Below are positions 17,997 through 25,610 of a stretch of DNA of 64,000 bases, piece after piece. Made by a program: the position numbers and the translations under genes. The notes beneath the pieces are model-generated. The model searched no databases. It was given only the letters and a program-made list of their open reading frames with translations, and was not told the DNA's origin. This stretch comes from Desulfovibrionaceae bacterium (GTDB lineage: Bacteria > Desulfobacterota > Desulfovibrionia > Desulfovibrionales > Desulfovibrionaceae), in contig JAFGBU010000018.1 in assembly GCA_016932995.1 (NCBI GenBank), positions 35,801 through 99,800 of the forward strand, written 5' to 3'. The first letter of the stretch is position 1. Each line of letters starts with the position of its first letter.

Positions 17997-20315
17997 CTAG
18001 GCCTCCTTGAACGTGCAGCTCGCGGCGTAGACCTTGAGCCTCTTGTTGTTGTGCGTGGTCAGCTTAAGCACGGTCCCGGAACCGGAACCGGCCGACAGGT
18101 CTATGTCTCCGGCGACCAAAACCTTGTCCGCGTCGTACTGGCTGTCCATTTCCAGGTCGGCCTGGATGAACTCGCCCTGCCCGCGCCTGACAAAGGCCGC
18201 AAGGTCCGTGTCCAGGGTCACGTCGTCCACGGCCTCGAACACCAGGACCACCTTGGCCAGGTCCGGGACCTCGGCCGTGAACCCGGTGAACTGGATCACG
18301 GCGTTCGTGGTCTCGGTGTCAACGGAAAGGACCACGGAATCGATTTCCGGATTTTGGCTCGCGCTCGTGGTCTTGAGGGCCACGGCGACCTTGATGTCCC
18401 CGGTCGGGACCGGCCAGTCCGCGTCCGCGACGCCTTCCACCGTGGCCGGAGTCATCCAGCCCGCGCCGTCCGAGGTCGGCAGGCTCACCGTCTCCCAGGA
18501 GTCCCCGTCCCAGGCCTTGAAGGTCACGCCGTCGTCGAAGCTGAAGGCAAAGAGCACGCTTTGGCCGTTCGCGGTCTCGGTCACGGCAGCGGAGTTGATG
18601 TCCGTGATCCCGGCCGCAGCGATGGTCCCGGTCACGGTGTAGAACTGGTTCGTGGGCGCGGCCTGCTCCAGGGCGTAGATATCCATCTCGGTTACGCACA
18701 CCGTGGCGTTGTTCACGGCCGCGGTGATGTTCAGCCGGAACTTGGAGTAGGCCGTGGAGCACCCCGTGATCGTGAAATCCTTGTACACGTTGAGGGTCCA
18801 GTTGGTGACGCTGCTCTGCGTGTCCAGCACGTCCCAGGAAACGCCGTTCCAGCCCTCGAAGGTCCAGGTCTTGGGCGCGGCCGAAACGTCGTAGTTCTGC
18901 ATCAGTCTGTACTTCCAGGGGACCCGGGCCGAGGCGAGCTCATAGGCCAGCCAGTTGACCGCTTGATTGGTCTTGTACCAGTGGGTCGAGGCGGAGTCGT
19001 CAAAGGCCTTGGACCCCTCGCAGCCCGTGTCGTGCCCGTTGTCCGTGGCCGTCCCGCCTGTGCAGATGTCCGTGGTCCCCTGGGTCTGGTGGCAGGAAAG
19101 CTTGACCAGGCCCGAGTCGAACACGGTCCCGTATACGGCCGTGACGGTCTTGGCTCCGGTCGAGAGCGTTCCGTCGAACACGACCTCATCGGTTCCGGTC
19201 CCGTCGTCGGTGATCGCGGTGATTGTGTAGCTGGTCCCGTCGATGACCATGCGGCATCCGGCCTGGACCTTGGCATTCGCGGCCGCGTCGAAGTGGCCGG
19301 ACGTGTCTTCCGTGTCCACGGTCAGGGTGGTTATCGAGCCCTTGACGTCCTCCTGCCCGTAGTCGGCCTCAAGCGCGTAGTCCAGGGTCTTGTCCACGCC
19401 CTCGGCCGCAGGAATAGGTTGGAGATAACCGGTGTCGGCGGACTGAAACTCGTAGCCCGAGGAGTTTTCGGCATCCACCTCGTCCGCGTCGGCCAAGGGG
19501 TCCATCCAGCCGTCGCCCAGGTACTCGCGTCCGTCCTCGGCGTCGCCCACGGCCCGGCGCATGGCTTCGGCCACGAGCAGATTCCTGATCTCGTCCGCGC
19601 CCTGGTCAACGCCCAGGGTCTGCCTGGCCTCTTGCGCGTCCTGATCGTCCATGAGGGTCCTGGCGAAACTTGTGACCCCCAGCCTGTCCAGGACCTCTAT
19701 GGCGTCCTGGTCCCCGGCCATGCCGCGCATGAAGCCGGACAGCCCCAGGTTGGCCAGGGCCGCGTCCGCGGCGCTCGCCCCGGTGCCGCCGTCAGCCACC
19801 GGCACCGGGGTCTCCAGGACGCCTGCGCCGGCCAGGGTCTTGTTTTCAAGGCCCTGGCCCGAGGCGTCCCAGCCCAGCATCCGGCCGGGCTCGGGGTCCG
19901 GCAGCTCCGCGCCCGAGGCCGGGGAGGTGACCTTGAGCTTGACCGCCCTGGCCAGTTTCTCGTCCAGGCCCTGGCAGATCATGGTCAACAGGTCCAGGGC
20001 CGCCTCGTGGGTCTCGGCCGGAAAGGCGTCGTTCTCCTGGTAGTCGGTCTCCTGGACTATGCCCGGGTCCCGAAGCACGGCCAGGACCTCGTCCTGGGCC
20101 GGGGCGATCGAGGTTTCAAGCGAGCCGCCGAGCGGGTCCTTGGCCCCGGACAGGACATAGTCGCTGGTCTCGGTGAGCCGTATCTCCCCGCCGTCCGAGC
20201 GCCGGAGCACCACGGCCAGATCCGAGTTCTTCACAAAGTAGAAGGGGATGCTGAAGACCCTTGTGGAGCCGTTTCCGAGGTAGCTGACCTTGGAGGTCTG
20301 CGAGGCTATGGTCAT
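17997..20315 (-). CDS. Short-tailed-phage tail fibre with discoidin-like domain
   Basis: 772 residues. The N-terminus (NGSTRVFSIPFYFVKNSDLA, about 15-34) is the T7 gp17-type tail-attachment domain, which docks on the gp11/gp12 tail. A linker of PVADGGTGASAADAALANLG type repeats follows, common in fibres. Residues about 435-575 resemble an F5/8 type C (discoidin) carbohydrate-binding domain: GSKAFDDSASTHWYK, then TWTFEGWNGVSWDVLD, then a final TEMDIYAL. The C-terminal part is strand-rich. It should determine which cells are recognised. In the operon from promoter element A, after nozzle, internal and decoration genes. Large and intact. Confidence 0.8.
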   Translation of the reverse strand: MTIASQTSKVSYLGNGSTRVFSIPFYFVKNSDLAVVLRRSDGGEIRLTETSDYVLSGAKDPLGGSLETSIAPAQDEVLAVLRDPGIVQETDYQENDAFPAETHEAALDLLTMICQGLDEKLARAVKLKVTSPASGAELPDPEPGRMLGWDASGQGLENKTLAGAGVLETPVPVADGGTGASAADAALANLGLSGFMRGMAGDQDAIEVLDRLGVTSFARTLMDDQDAQEARQTLGVDQGADEIRNLLVAEAMRRAVGDAEDGREYLGDGWMDPLADADEVDAENSSGYEFQSADTGYLQPIPAAEGVDKTLDYALEADYGQEDVKGSITTLTVDTEDTSGHFDAAANAKVQAGCRMVIDGTSYTITAITDDGTGTDEVVFDGTLSTGAKTVTAVYGTVFDSGLVKLSCHQTQGTTDICTGGTATDNGHDTGCEGSKAFDDSASTHWYKTNQAVNWLAYELASARVPWKYRLMQNYDVSAAPKTWTFEGWNGVSWDVLDTQSSVTNWTLNVYKDFTITGCSTAYSKFRLNITAAVNNATVCVTEMDIYALEQAAPTNQFYTVTGTIAAAGITDINSAAVTETANGQSVLFAFSFDDGVTFKAWDGDSWETVSLPTSDGAGWMTPATVEGVADADWPVPTGDIKVAVALKTTSASQNPEIDSVVLSVDTETTNAVIQFTGFTAEVPDLAKVVLVFEAVDDVTLDTDLAAFVRRGQGEFIQADLEMDSQYDADKVLVAGDIDLSAGSGSGTVLKLTTHNNKRLKVYAASCTFKEA

Positions 20316-20367
20316 TTTCCTTCTCCGTGGGTTTGAGGCCGCAGGCCAAGGCCCGCGGCCTGCGTCC

Positions 20368-20877
20368 TTACTTGAAGAGCCTGGAGCCCTGGCCGATGAG
20401 CGAGCCCAAGGCGCCGAGGCCGGTCTCCCGGCCCGAGGCCTTCGCGGCCAGCCTGTACTGGTCGGCCCTGCGCCCGCCGCCGGACAGGATGCGCTCCTCA
20501 GCGGCCCGGCCCTGTTGGAGGAGCGAAAGGGCCTCGGCCTCGTCCAGGGCCGCCTCGGCCTCCATGACCATGACCGGCGAGCCCTCCATGCGCACCCCGG
20601 ACCGGCCCCAGCCGGTCATGCGCCTGGCGCGCTCCCTGGCCTGGCCGCGCCTGAGCCCTTCAATCCCGGCCTCGGTCCTGGCCCGCTCGTCCGCGGCCTC
20701 CTGCCTGGCCTGCTGCTCGGCGCTGAGGGCCCGCTGCTCGGCCAGCTCCTCCTGCCTCTTTTGATCCCGGGCGCGTGTTGTCTGGTCCGCCGCGACCTTC
20801 AACCCCTGGCTCAGCACCGAGAAGAGCGCGCCCAGCCGGTCGCCCGACCCGGCCTCGGACTTGACGTTGTATCCCAT
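20368..20877 (-). CDS. Phage-type internal virion or tail accessory protein
   Basis: 169 residues. The N-terminus MGYNVKSEAGSGDRLGALFSVLSQGLKVA precedes a long charged helix (about 40-95, ARDQKRQEELAEQRALSAEQ) and a Gly-rich end (GLGALGSLIGQGSRLFK). Composition and position between nozzle and fibre genes are like small internal core proteins (gp14 position in T7-like phages), but I cannot establish homology. A similar Ala/Glu-rich helix protein is at 27142-27468. The larger ejection proteins (gp15, gp16) are not seen anywhere in the window. Confidence 0.6.
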   Translation of the reverse strand: MGYNVKSEAGSGDRLGALFSVLSQGLKVAADQTTRARDQKRQEELAEQRALSAEQQARQEAADERARTEAGIEGLRRGQARERARRMTGWGRSGVRMEGSPVMVMEAEAALDEAEALSLLQQGRAAEERILSGGGRRADQYRLAAKASGRETGLGALGSLIGQGSRLFK

Positions 20878-20910
20878 TTCAACCTCCTGTGTTTTTGTCC
20901 GCTGCCCGGG

Positions 20911-23013
20911 CTACTCGTTGACCAGGACCTCGGGCACGACCATGAGCACGGTCATGGGCAGGGGCTGGTCCTGGACTATGGCCAACAGGCCGTCCCGGTC
21001 CCAGCCCTTGGGGAACTTCACGGTCTTGTCCCCGCTCCACACGGCCGGGGGCGCGCCCATGGCCCCTGAGGTCGGCCGGAAATGCATCGGTTCCAGCCGG
21101 GTCTTGTCCGGGCCGATCTTGCCGCCCACGGTGTCGTGGAACCTGGCCGTGACCTGGACGATGCGCTTTTTCTTGGACTGGGCCGTGCCGCGCATGGACC
21201 CGGCCTCGATGCGCATGGGCACGAGGGTCGAGGAGTAGGCCAGCCCGACGTGCACCACCCCGGCCGGCCGGTCCAGGTCGATCTCCCCGGCCGGGGACAC
21301 GGTCCTCTTGGGCTGGACCGCGCCGTCGGCCAGGACCGCCACCTCCTCCCCGGCCAGGTGCTCCAGCCCGGACACGCTCGAAACCTCGGGGCCCTCGTAG
21401 GTCAGCCCGCTGTCCACGAAGAACGCGGCCTTGTTGTCCGGGCCCGAGAACTCCGCCTCCATGAACTCCACAAAACGCCTGGTCTGGCCGTTGACCTGGC
21501 GCTTGACCACGGCCCAGAGCTCGTCGCGGCCGGCCGCGGAGTTGAACACGCAGGCGATGTCCTCGACCTGCCCGGCCGTGACCTGCCTGGCCCAGGCCAG
21601 GACCTCCTGGTCCCGCTGGTAGGTCAAGGACACCAGCGCCCCGTCCGAGCGCAGGCAGTAGACCAGGGAGTCCGGCTCCTGGGCGTAGGCCAGCCTGACC
21701 ACGCCGGGCCCGGTGATGTGCTCGGAGAGGATGGTCAGGTCCTGGGACACGAAGGCGTCGGACTCGAAGCGGTAGGCCATCTCCCTGATCTTTTTCCCGC
21801 CGCGCTGCACGAACAGGGTGGCGTAACCGACCGGCAGGGGCACGACCCGCTCCGCGCCCGAGGTGCCCTCGTGGCTGGCCTTGACGCAGGACGGGGATAG
21901 GGCCTCGCTCGCGGACGCGCCGCCCACGGTCCACTCGCCGCCCACGGTGCCCACCCAGAGCTTGGCCTTGGAGACCATGAACACTATGGCGTTGGCCTTG
22001 GCCGAGGACAGGGTTATCTCCAGCCCGTCGTCGTCCAGGGGGTCCAGCCCGGCCGGGGAGGCGATGCGCTCGCCCAGGCTCAGCTCCTGCCACTCGGACC
22101 CGTTGAGCGCGCCTGCGCCGGAATGCACGGACCCGATCTGGTTTCCGGCCGGAGAGTCCTTGAAGGTCACGGTCACGTCCGAGCCCGAGGCCGAGATCTT
22201 GAGCCCGCCCTGGTACCTGAACCAGCGCGTGTCCCCGGCCGGGGTCTCGCCCTTGACCACGGACCCGGACTCGAAGACCATGCCGTCCAAAAGCACAAAA
22301 TCGTCGTCCTGCTTGCCGTCGCAGCGGCCGTCCGAGTTCGCGTCCGCGATATTCAGGTCGTCCCAGTCGTCGAGCGGCGCCTGGCGCGTGTTGGTCCGCA
22401 GGTCGAAGTAGTCCCCGGTGCGCGAGAACCATATGCTGTTCGGCCTGTCGGGCGTGGCCGCGAGCACCAGCCGCTCCTCGAAAAAGCAGACCACCGAGGG
22501 GTAGTTGTCCTGGCCCCAGGACTCGGGCTGGCCGATGAAGGACACCGTCTCCAGGGACCAGCTGGCGTGGCCCGAGCGGGTCAGCTTCCTGGGCGGGTGC
22601 TTGGGGTGGACCAGAAACAGGGTGTCGTTGGACTGCACCTGGCGCAGGTCCGCGAAATCCCCGGCCGCATAGGGCGTGTCCAGTTCAAAGGGGGTTTCCC
22701 CGTCCATGACCAGGCCCTGGTCCTTGAACACGCGCATCCGGCCCTGGCCCTCGGGGTCCTCGAAAAACTCCAGGACATAGGTCTGCTCGGTGTTGAACTC
22801 GAAAGCCACGAGCAGGGAGCGCTCGGCCTGGTTGCCGGCCTGGGCCGCGAAGCGGAACCCGCTGCGCCTGGTCACCCCGCCGTGGGGATGGACGTGAAAG
22901 TTCTCCAGCAACCGGCAGCCGTTGAAGTACCGGGACAGATCGACCCTGCCCTCCAGCCGCGGGCTGATCTCCCCGGCGGTGAAGTTGGTCAGGGCGGGCG
23001 TGGCTATGCTCAT
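20911..23013 (-). CDS. Tail nozzle / tail tubular protein B-like (gp12-like)
   Basis: 700 residues. The opening TNFTAGEISPRLEGRVDLSRYFNGCRLLENF, with the conserved FTxGExSPRLxGRxD motif and the GGVTRRSGFRF block after it, is the standard start of nozzle/stabilisation proteins of podoviruses. The central part has the YPSVVCFFEERLVLAA and PNSIWFSRTGDYFDL patterns. It forms the distal tail tube that carries the DNA. Full-length, no frameshift. Third-to-last of the structural genes from element A. Confidence 0.88.
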   Translation of the reverse strand: MSIATPALTNFTAGEISPRLEGRVDLSRYFNGCRLLENFHVHPHGGVTRRSGFRFAAQAGNQAERSLLVAFEFNTEQTYVLEFFEDPEGQGRMRVFKDQGLVMDGETPFELDTPYAAGDFADLRQVQSNDTLFLVHPKHPPRKLTRSGHASWSLETVSFIGQPESWGQDNYPSVVCFFEERLVLAATPDRPNSIWFSRTGDYFDLRTNTRQAPLDDWDDLNIADANSDGRCDGKQDDDFVLLDGMVFESGSVVKGETPAGDTRWFRYQGGLKISASGSDVTVTFKDSPAGNQIGSVHSGAGALNGSEWQELSLGERIASPAGLDPLDDDGLEITLSSAKANAIVFMVSKAKLWVGTVGGEWTVGGASASEALSPSCVKASHEGTSGAERVVPLPVGYATLFVQRGGKKIREMAYRFESDAFVSQDLTILSEHITGPGVVRLAYAQEPDSLVYCLRSDGALVSLTYQRDQEVLAWARQVTAGQVEDIACVFNSAAGRDELWAVVKRQVNGQTRRFVEFMEAEFSGPDNKAAFFVDSGLTYEGPEVSSVSGLEHLAGEEVAVLADGAVQPKRTVSPAGEIDLDRPAGVVHVGLAYSSTLVPMRIEAGSMRGTAQSKKKRIVQVTARFHDTVGGKIGPDKTRLEPMHFRPTSGAMGAPPAVWSGDKTVKFPKGWDRDGLLAIVQDQPLPMTVLMVVPEVLVNE

Positions 23014-23061
23014 CTCTTCTCCCCTTGCCCGGGGGGCCTTCCGGCCCCCCGGGACCTCGCT

Positions 23062-23310
23062 CTAGGTGCCGTTGACAACGCTCACGGTCGAGCCGTCCAC
23101 CTCGGCCGCCAGCAGATCCACGGTCATGGTCCCGCCGAGGCCGCAGACCGCAATGATGACGTCCCCGGCGCCCAGGTTGTATTCCGCGACAGCCTGGTCG
23201 AAGTAGCCCGAGGCCTCCACCGAGGCCACGGCGTCCGCGCTCCGGTACAAGAAGAGCTGCTGGCCGGGCACGCCGCCCATGAGCCTCATCTCGCTTGAAT
23301 CATAGGCCAT
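23062..23310 (-). CDS. Small head protein, decoration-like
   Basis: 82 residues: MAYDSSEMRLMGGVPGQQLFLYRSADAVAS, then GYFDQAVAEYNLGAGDVIIAV, with a strand-rich end. Podovirus genomes often carry a short protein with this layout (Met-Ala-Tyr-Asp start, LYxTxDAxAxVxAxGYFxxA core) next to the capsid gene, and it is regarded as a head decoration or fibre protein. Here it follows the capsid gene by 25 bp in the same operon. Confidence 0.65.
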   Translation of the reverse strand: MAYDSSEMRLMGGVPGQQLFLYRSADAVASVEASGYFDQAVAEYNLGAGDVIIAVCGLGGTMTVDLLAAEVDGSTVSVVNGT

Positions 23311-23335
23311 TTTTTCATCCTCCTGGTTTTACGCC

Positions 23336-24166
23336 CTAGGCGATGGCCGCGTCGTCGTCGCAGTCGATCTCGATGACCCCGTCCGGGTCGATGAGCACGG
23401 CCCCGGCGCTGATCATGTGGTCCACGAGGTGGGCCGCCTTTTCCGGGACCCAGTCGATGTAGGCCTTGACCTCGTGGCCCTCGGCCAGGCCCAAGGCGTT
23501 CTTGTGGTAGATGAAGCACTTGCGCACCCCGTCCTCAATGGGCAGGCCGGAGTGGAAGATCCAGGTCATGCCCAGCCAGACCCGGCTCTCCGCGCCCTTG
23601 AGCCAGGGATAGCGGTCCCCGGCGTAGTCCGCGCTCTTGAACTCGGAGATGTTCAGGAGCTCGTTCCACTGGTGCGCGCCGACCACGGCGAAGCGCTGGT
23701 TGTCGTCAGGCACGTCGAACCCGTTCAGGGTCTCGAAGGCCTCCAGTATCTTGGCCTTGGTCAGGCCGGCCGAGGACTCGGCGATGACGTTGGCCGTGGC
23801 CTCGAGCCTGCTCACGATGAGCTCGTCCACCTTGCGGCCCAGGGCCCAGGCCCCGGCGTTGGCGATGACCATGCGCTCGTCGTGGTTGACCTTGATCTCG
23901 TCGAGCTTGTCCACGTAGTCCGCGCCGTACCAGTCCTCCAAGGTCGCCGAGACCGTGGACCTGGCCACGTTCATGAGCGGCACGTTGCCGTGGCGGGTCT
24001 TGAGACCGGCCGATCCCTTGCCGTTCTTCTGGAAGGTCGCCTTGCTGCCGACCACCCCGGTCTTGAGGCGCACGGTGTTGCGCAGCTTGCTGCCGCGCTG
24101 CTGGTAGGCCTGGTGCACCTCGGACACGTACATGGTCACAAAGGCGTTGCTGATGCTCGTCGACAT
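23336..24166 (-). CDS. Major capsid protein
   Basis: 276 residues, ATG preceded by AAGGAGG at 9-bp spacing. The sequence has the podovirus capsid-family features: an early SNAFVTMYVSEVHQAYQQRGSKL (N-arm), the middle EDWYGADYVDKLDEIKVNHDERM, a P-domain-like helix DELIVSRLEATANVI, and the C-terminal HEVKAYIDWVPEKAAHLVDH strand. It is smaller than T7 gp10 (345 residues), as in several short-headed phages. First gene after element A; its 150-nt leader contains a 17-codon ORF (ATG 24244 to stop 24191, MRDTRRHIGRR...) with a GGAG-like site. The scaffold gene is separated from it by a terminator and its own transcription unit. Confidence 0.85.
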   Translation of the reverse strand: MSTSISNAFVTMYVSEVHQAYQQRGSKLRNTVRLKTGVVGSKATFQKNGKGSAGLKTRHGNVPLMNVARSTVSATLEDWYGADYVDKLDEIKVNHDERMVIANAGAWALGRKVDELIVSRLEATANVIAESSAGLTKAKILEAFETLNGFDVPDDNQRFAVVGAHQWNELLNISEFKSADYAGDRYPWLKGAESRVWLGMTWIFHSGLPIEDGVRKCFIYHKNALGLAEGHEVKAYIDWVPEKAAHLVDHMISAGAVLIDPDGVIEIDCDDDAAIA

Positions 24167-24323
24167 CCGATGTTTCCTCCTTTGATCCGATCATCCCGCG
24201 GCGGGCGCGGCCCGCCGTCCAATGTGCCGGCGGGTGTCCCTCATGCCTTGCTCCGGGGTGTCCGCGGGGGCGGGTCCGGCCCAAAGGCCCGGGGCCGCAG
24301 GGCCCTTTCGGCCCACTGCCCGG

Positions 24324-24401
24324 ATCATAACCCCGGGTTTTCGGAGCGGATGAAAGGGGAAGGAAAGGGGCAATCAAAAGGATGGAAATTGGGGCTTGAC
24401 G
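24324..24401 (-). promoter_or_regulatory. Element A: GTCAA box - 66 bp - TATGAT, upstream of the capsid operon
   Basis: Minus strand: CGTCAA (24401-24396), 66 bp, TATGAT (24329-24324), about 158 bp before the capsid start. Between them lies CCATCCTTTT at positions 11-20 and CCCGGGGT just before the -10. This is one of six matching elements. Confidence 0.75.
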
Positions 24402-24426
24402 GGCCCCGGGACGGGGCCCGTCAAGC
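24394..24426. repeat. Perfect 14-bp inverted repeat around the GTCAA box of element A
   Basis: GCTTGACGGGCCCC (24394-24407) and GGGGCCCGTCAAGC (24413-24426), five-base loop. Both arms contain the GTCAA box, so it is present in both orientations. It lies just downstream of the terminator of the scaffold operon and could also fold in RNA, but no U tract follows. Confidence 0.7.
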
Positions 24427-24471
24427 CCGCCGCTTCCGCTGCCTAAAGACCGCCGGCCGCGAAAAGGGCGC

Positions 24472-24503
24472 AAAAAAAAGGGCCGGGCCCAAGGGCCCGG
24501 CCC
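24472..24503 (-). terminator. Intrinsic terminator of the portal-scaffold operon
   Basis: On the minus strand an 11-bp GC hairpin (GGGCCGGGCCC, two-base loop, 24503-24480) is followed by eight T. It starts 9 bp after the scaffold stop. It separates scaffold from capsid, which in phages normally share transcription. Confidence 0.85.
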
Positions 24504-24511
24504 GGTTGCGT

Positions 24512-25387
24512 TCAAACCCGGGCCTCTCGCCTGTACTGCCCTGGAAACAGGGCCTCGAAGCCCTTGACCACCTGGTCCACGAACTCGGGATCGCGCCTGG
24601 TCTGGTCGCAGTAGCGCGGGTCGCGCATCATCTCCCTGAGCTTGGCCAGGCTCAGGCCCCGGCCCTGGCCCTGACCGACGCCCCTGATGCGGCCCTCCAG
24701 GACCAGCGGGGCGACCCTGGCCAGGGCGTTGATGACCTCGCGCCTGTCCCCGGCCCCGGTGTCCTCCAAGGCCCCGAGCAGATCCTCGCCGCCCAGGGCC
24801 AGGGCCGCCTGTCTGGCGTCGTCCAGGACCCTGCCGGTCTCGCCCCGGTGCACCGAGCGCAGGGCCTCCAGTTCCTCGGACCTGCGCCTGCGGCCCCGCT
24901 CGTCCATCTCGGCCGCGGCCGCCAGGTTGAGCGGCACGAACCACTCGTAGAGCCCCCTGACCTGACCGGGCGTGAGCCCCAGCTCAAAGGCCTTGTCCCT
25001 GAACATGCCCCTGAGCTCCTCGTTGAGCTCAAAGCCCTCGGGCAGCTCGTCCAGGTCCGGGAACTCATAGCCCTCGGCGCTCTCGGGCCGGCCGATGGCC
25101 GCGAAAAAGGCCTCCCGCTGCTCGGCCCCGGCGTCCTCGCCCGGGACCTCGACCCAGCCCTCGGGCCTCTTGCCCAAAAGCCGCTGGGCGTGGACCAGGG
25201 CCTTGACCGCCTCGTCCTTGCTCCCGTACTTGGCCAGGGCCGGGTGCTCCCGGAGCGGGATCTCGACCTCCTGGCCGGATTCGTCCCGATGGACCACGGT
25301 CCAGTCCTTGGGCAGGTCCGCGCGCCAGTCGCTGCTCGGACCTGCCGGCCCCTCGGCCTTAAGCCTGATGTTCTTGGCCTTGCTCAT
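24512..25387 (-). CDS. Capsid assembly scaffold protein
   Basis: 291 residues, acidic and helix-rich, lying between portal and capsid, where gp9-like scaffolds sit. It contains DWRADLPKDWTVVHRDES and HPALAKYGSKDEAVKALVHAQRLLG, a pattern widespread in podovirus and siphovirus scaffold-like proteins, then GWVEVPGEDAG and PESAEGYEFPDLDELPEGFE (typical Ala/Glu/Asp stretch), and a basic C-terminus (YRREARV) suited to capsid binding. Last gene of the operon from element B; overlaps the Bbp19-like gene's end by 29 bp. Confidence 0.8.
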   Translation of the reverse strand: MSKAKNIRLKAEGPAGPSSDWRADLPKDWTVVHRDESGQEVEIPLREHPALAKYGSKDEAVKALVHAQRLLGKRPEGWVEVPGEDAGAEQREAFFAAIGRPESAEGYEFPDLDELPEGFELNEELRGMFRDKAFELGLTPGQVRGLYEWFVPLNLAAAAEMDERGRRRRSEELEALRSVHRGETGRVLDDARQAALALGGEDLLGALEDTGAGDRREVINALARVAPLVLEGRIRGVGQGQGRGLSLAKLREMMRDPRYCDQTRRDPEFVDQVVKGFEALFPGQYRREARV

Positions 25388-25610
25388 CGCCTTCCTCCAT
25401 GATGTTTTTGAAGTTTTCCTCGTCTTTCATGTGCATGACGTGCAGGACCATGGACCTGCGGCCCTCGTTGAACTGGATCCGGCCGGGGTGCGTGGAGAAC
25501 GTGGAGGCCCGGACAAAGCCCCGGCCCTTGAGGTCCTCCAGGACCGTGCGGCCGTCCGGGCCCTCGAAGAGCCGCTTGTAGGCCTGGTGCAGGCGCAATA
25601 TCTCCTTCAT
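25359..25610 (-). CDS. Bbp19-like phage protein
   Basis: 83 residues beginning MKEILRLHQAYKRLF. The middle RGFVRASTFSTHPGRIQFNEGRRSMVLHVM is close to the Bbp19-like domain found beside portal genes in podoviruses of the Bordetella BPP-1 group. Its role is unproven. ATG 25610 overlaps the portal stop (ATGA), so it is translationally coupled; its end overlaps the scaffold start. Good evidence that this block descends from a virus of that group. Confidence 0.7.
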   Translation of the reverse strand: MKEILRLHQAYKRLFEGPDGRTVLEDLKGRGFVRASTFSTHPGRIQFNEGRRSMVLHVMHMKDEENFKNIMEEGDEQGQEHQA

